From an uncultured Planctomycetaceae bacterium (lineage in GTDB: Bacteria > Planctomycetota > Planctomycetia > Pirellulales > Pirellulaceae): DNA of 16,772 nt. Under the pieces are notes generated by a model. It saw nothing but the letters and a program-made list of their open reading frames with translations. It had not been told where the DNA came from and did not search any database. The stretch lies in contig CAIYOB010000086.1 in the NCBI GenBank assembly GCA_903927685.1, positions 1-16,772 on the forward strand, read 5' to 3'. Shown here piece after piece: positions 13,572 to 16,772 of this stretch (its first letter is position 1; the number at the start of each line of letters is the position of its first letter). Made by a program: the position numbers and the translations under genes.

Positions 13572-15242
13572 ATGGTGACTGCCAGACGCCATTCCGGCCG
13601 CATCAATACCCTGTGGTTGCTGGTGGTTGGCAGCACCGTCGCGATCGCCGGCCTGGTGTTCCTGCTCCGCACGGACTTTGGCGTGATGGAACCGCCGGCA
13701 GGCCCCGGCCGTACCGACTCGGCCAACCAACTGTCTCTGTACTGCGCCGCCGGCCTCCGTTTTCCCGTGGAACAGATCGCCCGGCAGTACGAGGAGGAAT
13801 ACCACGTCCGCGTCGAAATCCAGTACGGCGGCTCGGACACTTTGCTGCATCAAATCGAAGTCAACAAGTTCGATACGGGCGACCTGTACTTGGCGGCGGA
13901 CGATTGGTACGCGGACGAGGCAGTCACGCGTGGCTTGGCCGCCGAGACGCTCCCGGTCGCCGACCAGCGGCCGGTGATCGCCGTCCGCAAGGACTGTGCC
14001 AAGTCGATCACGGGGATCCGCGATCTGCTGGCGGCGGACATTCGCGTCGCGCTGGCCAATCCCGACCAGGCCGCCGTCGGTCGTGCGACCCGGCGGGCGC
14101 TCGAACAAGTGGGCCAGGGCGACGACAATGTGTGGCGGCAACTGGAGCAGCAAGTCACTCGACACGGGGTGTTCAAGCCCACGGTCAACGAAGTTGCCAC
14201 CGACATCAAGATCGGCAGCGTCGACGCGGGCATCGTCTGGGATGCGACGGTGAGCATGCCCACGTTCCGGGACGAACTCCGGATGGTCGCCGCAGCGGAA
14301 CTGGAATCGGAGTCGGACCAGGTGTCGATCTGCGTCCTGAACTCGTCCCGCCAGCCGACGGCGGCGATTAAGTTCGCCCGCTACCTGGCCGCTCGCGATC
14401 GCGGCCTGCCGGTGTTCGCACAACACGGCCTAAAGCCGGTCGACGGTGATCGATGGGCCGAGCGCCCTGAGGTGACCTTCTTCTGCGGCTCGGTCAACCG
14501 CCGTGCGGTCGAACAAATCATCACCGATTTTCAGCAGCGGGAGGATGCCGTCGTCAACACGATCTACGACGGCTGCGGCATCCTGACGAGCCGCATGCAG
14601 ACCATCGAAGGCCAGCGGCCGGAGCAGGGCTTTCCCGACGTCTACATGGCCTGCGACCGGTATTACCTGGAGAACGTCCAGCAGTGGTTTCAGGAAGCGG
14701 TCGACGTCAGTGACACCGACATCGTGATTGCCGTACCCAAAGGCAGCACCAAGGTGAAAAGCCTGGCGGACCTGATCCAACCGGGTGTCCGCGTCGCTGT
14801 CGGGGAGCCATCGCAGTGCACCATCGGCGCTCTGACTCGCCGTTTGTTGGTCAAAGAGGGCCTGTACGACAAGCTCAAGGAAAAACAGAAGCAACCGGGC
14901 GAGATCGTGGTCGAAAAGTCCTCGTCCGCCCTGCTCGTCCCGGATGTCGTGACCGGCCACGTCGACGCCGCGCTGGCCTATATCACGGATGTCAAAGCCA
15001 ATTTGGACACCATCGACGTCGTGCGGTTTGACTCGCCCCTGAATGTCGCCATCCAGCCATTCAGCATCGCCAAGACCAGCGATCATAAGTACTTGGGGCG
15101 GCGTCTGTTCCAGAAGATCGCCCACTCGCCGCGAGCATTTGAACAAGTCGGGTTCCATTTCCGGCTGCCGACCGACTCGACCCTGCCGACCGCGGGCAGG
15201 AAGGAAACCGCCGAGACCGCCGCAGGACCTGCCAAGCCATGA
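13572..15242 (+). CDS. modA: Two-domain ModA-type substrate-binding protein of an oxyanion ABC transporter
   Basis: The 556-residue protein is about twice the length of ModA. A single hydrophobic segment (about 13-32) with no clear cleavage site or lipobox would anchor it in the membrane. Two binding domains follow: about 53-290 ('LSLYCAAGLRFPVEQIARQY') and about 300-533 ('VTFFCGSVNRRAVEQIITDF'). Their openings align, so the protein is an internal duplication or a fusion. The role, inferred from the adjacent modB and modC, is capture of molybdate or a similar anion. Ligand serines of ModA appear split: domain 1 has Gly61 at the first site and Ser88 at the second; domain 2 has Ser307 at the first and Cys335 at the second. 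A GGGGAG ribosome site precedes the ATG by six bases. The stop overlaps the modB start by 4 bp (ATGA), so the two are coupled. The substrate is not certain; tungstate or another anion is possible. Confidence 0.85.
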   Translation: MVTARRHSGRINTLWLLVVGSTVAIAGLVFLLRTDFGVMEPPAGPGRTDSANQLSLYCAAGLRFPVEQIARQYEEEYHVRVEIQYGGSDTLLHQIEVNKFDTGDLYLAADDWYADEAVTRGLAAETLPVADQRPVIAVRKDCAKSITGIRDLLAADIRVALANPDQAAVGRATRRALEQVGQGDDNVWRQLEQQVTRHGVFKPTVNEVATDIKIGSVDAGIVWDATVSMPTFRDELRMVAAAELESESDQVSICVLNSSRQPTAAIKFARYLAARDRGLPVFAQHGLKPVDGDRWAERPEVTFFCGSVNRRAVEQIITDFQQREDAVVNTIYDGCGILTSRMQTIEGQRPEQGFPDVYMACDRYYLENVQQWFQEAVDVSDTDIVIAVPKGSTKVKSLADLIQPGVRVAVGEPSQCTIGALTRRLLVKEGLYDKLKEKQKQPGEIVVEKSSSALLVPDVVTGHVDAALAYITDVKANLDTIDVVRFDSPLNVAIQPFSIAKTSDHKYLGRRLFQKIAHSPRAFEQVGFHFRLPTDSTLPTAGRKETAETAAGPAKP

Positions 15243-16171
15243 CCGGGACGCCTGCCAGGAATCCCTCTTCGTCTTCCGAAAAGACACCCGACCCGCAGGG
15301 AGACCTCGGCCGGCCCCGGTCGACGCACCTGATCGCGATCTCCGACGCCTCTTTCTTTTCGATCCTGGGGATTATCGGAAGCGTTTACGTGCTGCTGATC
15401 CTGGCCTTGCTAGCCGCCGATGCAGCATACATGGTCCGGCAGACGCTCCGGGCGGCGGCCGATTCGCCCCAGCCCTGGTTGACAGCCTTGACAGATAACC
15501 CCATCTTGACCGCACTTGGGGACCGCAAGATCCAATACTCGATTTGGCTGAGCATGATCTCGTGCACGCTGGCCGCCATCTGCTCGGTCCTGGTCGCTGT
15601 GCCGCTGGGGTACTTAATGGCCCGCCATCGTTTTTTCGGCCAGCGATTGCTCGACGCGTTGCTCGACATTCCGATCGTGCTGCCGCCGCTGGTCGTGGGC
15701 TTGAGCCTGCTGATTCTGTTTCAATTCCCACCGTTCAGCTGGCTGGCACGCGACATCGTATACCAGATCCCAGCGGTGATCTTGGCCCAGTTCTCTGTAG
15801 CGTGTGCGTTCGCCGTGCGGACGATGAAACATACATTTGACCACATCGATCCGCGATGCGAGAATGTAGCATTGTCGCTTGGCTGCAGCCGTTTGCAGGC
15901 ATTTGGCTGGGTCGTGCTGCCGGAAGCAGCTCGCGGCATGATGACGGCGTTGACCTTGGCTTGGGCCCGTTCGCTGGGCGAGTTTGGCCCGCTGCTGGTC
16001 TTTGCCGGGGCGACGCGGATGAAGACGGAGGTGTTGTCAACGTCCGTGTTCCTGGAACTGAACGTCGGACACCTGGAAGCCGCCGTGGCAGTCTCGTTGA
16101 TCATGGTGGTTTCGGCCGTAGTTGTCCTGATCGTCGCCCGCCTGTGGGGCTCGAAGGACCTGGGCGTATGA
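15239..16171 (+). CDS. modB: Molybdate-type ABC transporter permease
   Basis: The 310-residue integral membrane protein forms the channel of the transporter as a homodimer. Likely membrane helices lie at about 41-60, 101-125, 140-163, 174-194, 231-257 and 281-303. The cytoplasmic EAA loop that docks the ATPase is at about 207-247 ('ENVALSLGCSRLQAFGWVVL' followed by LPEAARG). 'ARSLGEFGPLLVFAG' (243-257) is the classical ModB/CysT-type end of that motif. It is longer than E. coli ModB (about 229) because of a hydrophilic N-terminus of about 35 residues and an extended loop (60-100) after helix 1. The ATG overlaps the modA stop (ATGA). modC follows after a 62-bp gap containing a heptamer repeat. 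Confidence 0.93.
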   Translation: MTGTPARNPSSSSEKTPDPQGDLGRPRSTHLIAISDASFFSILGIIGSVYVLLILALLAADAAYMVRQTLRAAADSPQPWLTALTDNPILTALGDRKIQYSIWLSMISCTLAAICSVLVAVPLGYLMARHRFFGQRLLDALLDIPIVLPPLVVGLSLLILFQFPPFSWLARDIVYQIPAVILAQFSVACAFAVRTMKHTFDHIDPRCENVALSLGCSRLQAFGWVVLPEAARGMMTALTLAWARSLGEFGPLLVFAGATRMKTEVLSTSVFLELNVGHLEAAVAVSLIMVVSAVVVLIVARLWGSKDLGV

Positions 16172-16196
16172 ACCCAGCTCACGGATGCACAGTCAA

Positions 16197-16231
16197 ATGA
16201 CGAATGACCATTGACCACTGACAACTGACAA
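16197..16231. repeat. Five-unit heptamer tandem repeat (NTGACNA) directly before modC
   Basis: The units are ATGACGA, ATGACCA, TTGACCA, CTGACAA and CTGACAA, with no gaps, ending two bases before the modC ATG. The array fills the place where a ribosome site would be, and no Shine-Dalgarno sequence is visible. The unit length of seven and the TGAC core are exact in all five. Confidence 0.85.
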
Positions 16232-16233
16232 CC

Positions 16234-16772
16234 ATGATCGTCGTCGACGCGATTGCCGTGCAGGCGGGCGAGTTTCGGCTCGAAGACGTGTCGCTGCGCG
16301 TACCGACGGGCGGTTATGCGGTGTTGATGGGCAAGACGGGCTCGGGCAAGACGACGATTCTGGAGTCGGTTATTGGCTTGCGGAGCGTGACCCGTGGCCG
16401 CATCTGGCTGGACGACCGAGAAGTGACGCGACTCAAGCCCGCCGTCCGCGGCATCGGCTATGTGCCGCAAGACGGAGCGTTATTCTCGAAAATGACGGTG
16501 GCCGAGCAGATGGGGCTGGCCTTGGTTATTCGCCGGGTCCCCGCGGCGATCATCCGGCAGCAGGTCGCCGAGTTGGCGGAACTGCTGGGCATCACGCATC
16601 TTTTGCATCGCCGACCGCGGGGGCTCAGCGGCGGGGAACGCCAGCGGGTGGCGTTGGGCCGCGCGTTGTCATTTCGCCCGCGGATTCTCTGCCTGGACGA
16701 ACCGCTCAGCGCCTTGGACGACGAAACCCGCCGCCAGATGTGCGATCTATTGGCCGGCATCCGCGTCAAGAC
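16234..16772 (+). CDS. modC: Molybdate-type ABC transporter ATP-binding protein (3' end beyond window)
   Basis: The first 179 residues are visible. Walker A is 'GKTGSGKTT' (33-41), the Q-loop is 'YVPQDGALF' (76-84, Gln79), the signature is 'LSGGERQRVALGRAL' (131-145), and Walker B with D-loop is 'LCLDEPLSALDD' (152-163). All are intact, so this is an active ABC ATPase. It powers uptake through the ModB dimer on the cytoplasmic face. The family name rests on the modA and modB neighbours, since ModC, CysA and related ATPases look alike here. Whether a C-terminal molybdate-binding (MOP) domain is present cannot be seen. The first in-frame ATG after the repeat array is taken as the start; no ribosome site precedes it, so translation may depend on coupling to modB or on the repeat region. 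Confidence 0.9.
   Translation, partial: MIVVDAIAVQAGEFRLEDVSLRVPTGGYAVLMGKTGSGKTTILESVIGLRSVTRGRIWLDDREVTRLKPAVRGIGYVPQDGALFSKMTVAEQMGLALVIRRVPAAIIRQQVAELAELLGITHLLHRRPRGLSGGERQRVALGRALSFRPRILCLDEPLSALDDETRRQMCDLLAGIRVK

Overview
The window is GC-rich, gene-dense bacterial DNA. It most resembles a planctomycete, probably of the Pirellulales type. This is inferred from protein style: a BatA/VWA/glutaminase-like fusion protein, a TolC-type lipoprotein, a PilT ATPase beside a degenerate partner ATPase, and intergenic heptamer repeats of a kind I associate with these genomes. There is no rRNA or tRNA gene to settle the taxonomy. I see no prophage, insertion sequence or CRISPR array.

Left part (1-3865, all minus strand), in transcription order: a large membrane-anchored BatA/VWA-type protein, a MarR-family regulator, and the N-terminal part of a TolC-type outer-membrane lipoprotein that runs off the window. 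The regulator overlaps the TolC start by 29 bases, so regulator and efflux protein are probably co-transcribed and coupled. A perfect 8-bp dyad lies at the regulator start.

Centre (3852-6874): a good sigma-70-like promoter reads right into nadC (NAD synthesis), followed by a small soluble NtrB-like histidine kinase. That pair converges on a PII signal protein gene on the minus strand. A three-copy palindromic repeat separates the two. The PII protein lacks the usual uridylylated tyrosine. A 778-bp stretch upstream of PII holds no convincing gene but has two strong hairpins. Next comes a XerC/D-type tyrosine recombinase (minus), divergent from a PlsC-like acyltransferase (plus).

Right part (9389-16772, all plus strand): hisF, pilT, a GspE/PilB-like protein whose ATP-binding motifs are destroyed, a small membrane protein, then a molybdate-type ABC transporter (modA-modB-modC, modC cut by the window end). 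Spacing is mostly short (27, 77, 8 and 18 bp, then a 4-bp overlap, then 62 bp), so much of this may be one transcript. ModA is a tandem fusion of two binding domains, and a five-unit heptamer array sits immediately before modC.

Most genes are ordinary housekeeping. The items most worth a second look are the two-domain ModA, the pseudo-ATPase beside PilT, the PII T-loop, and the intergenic repeats.
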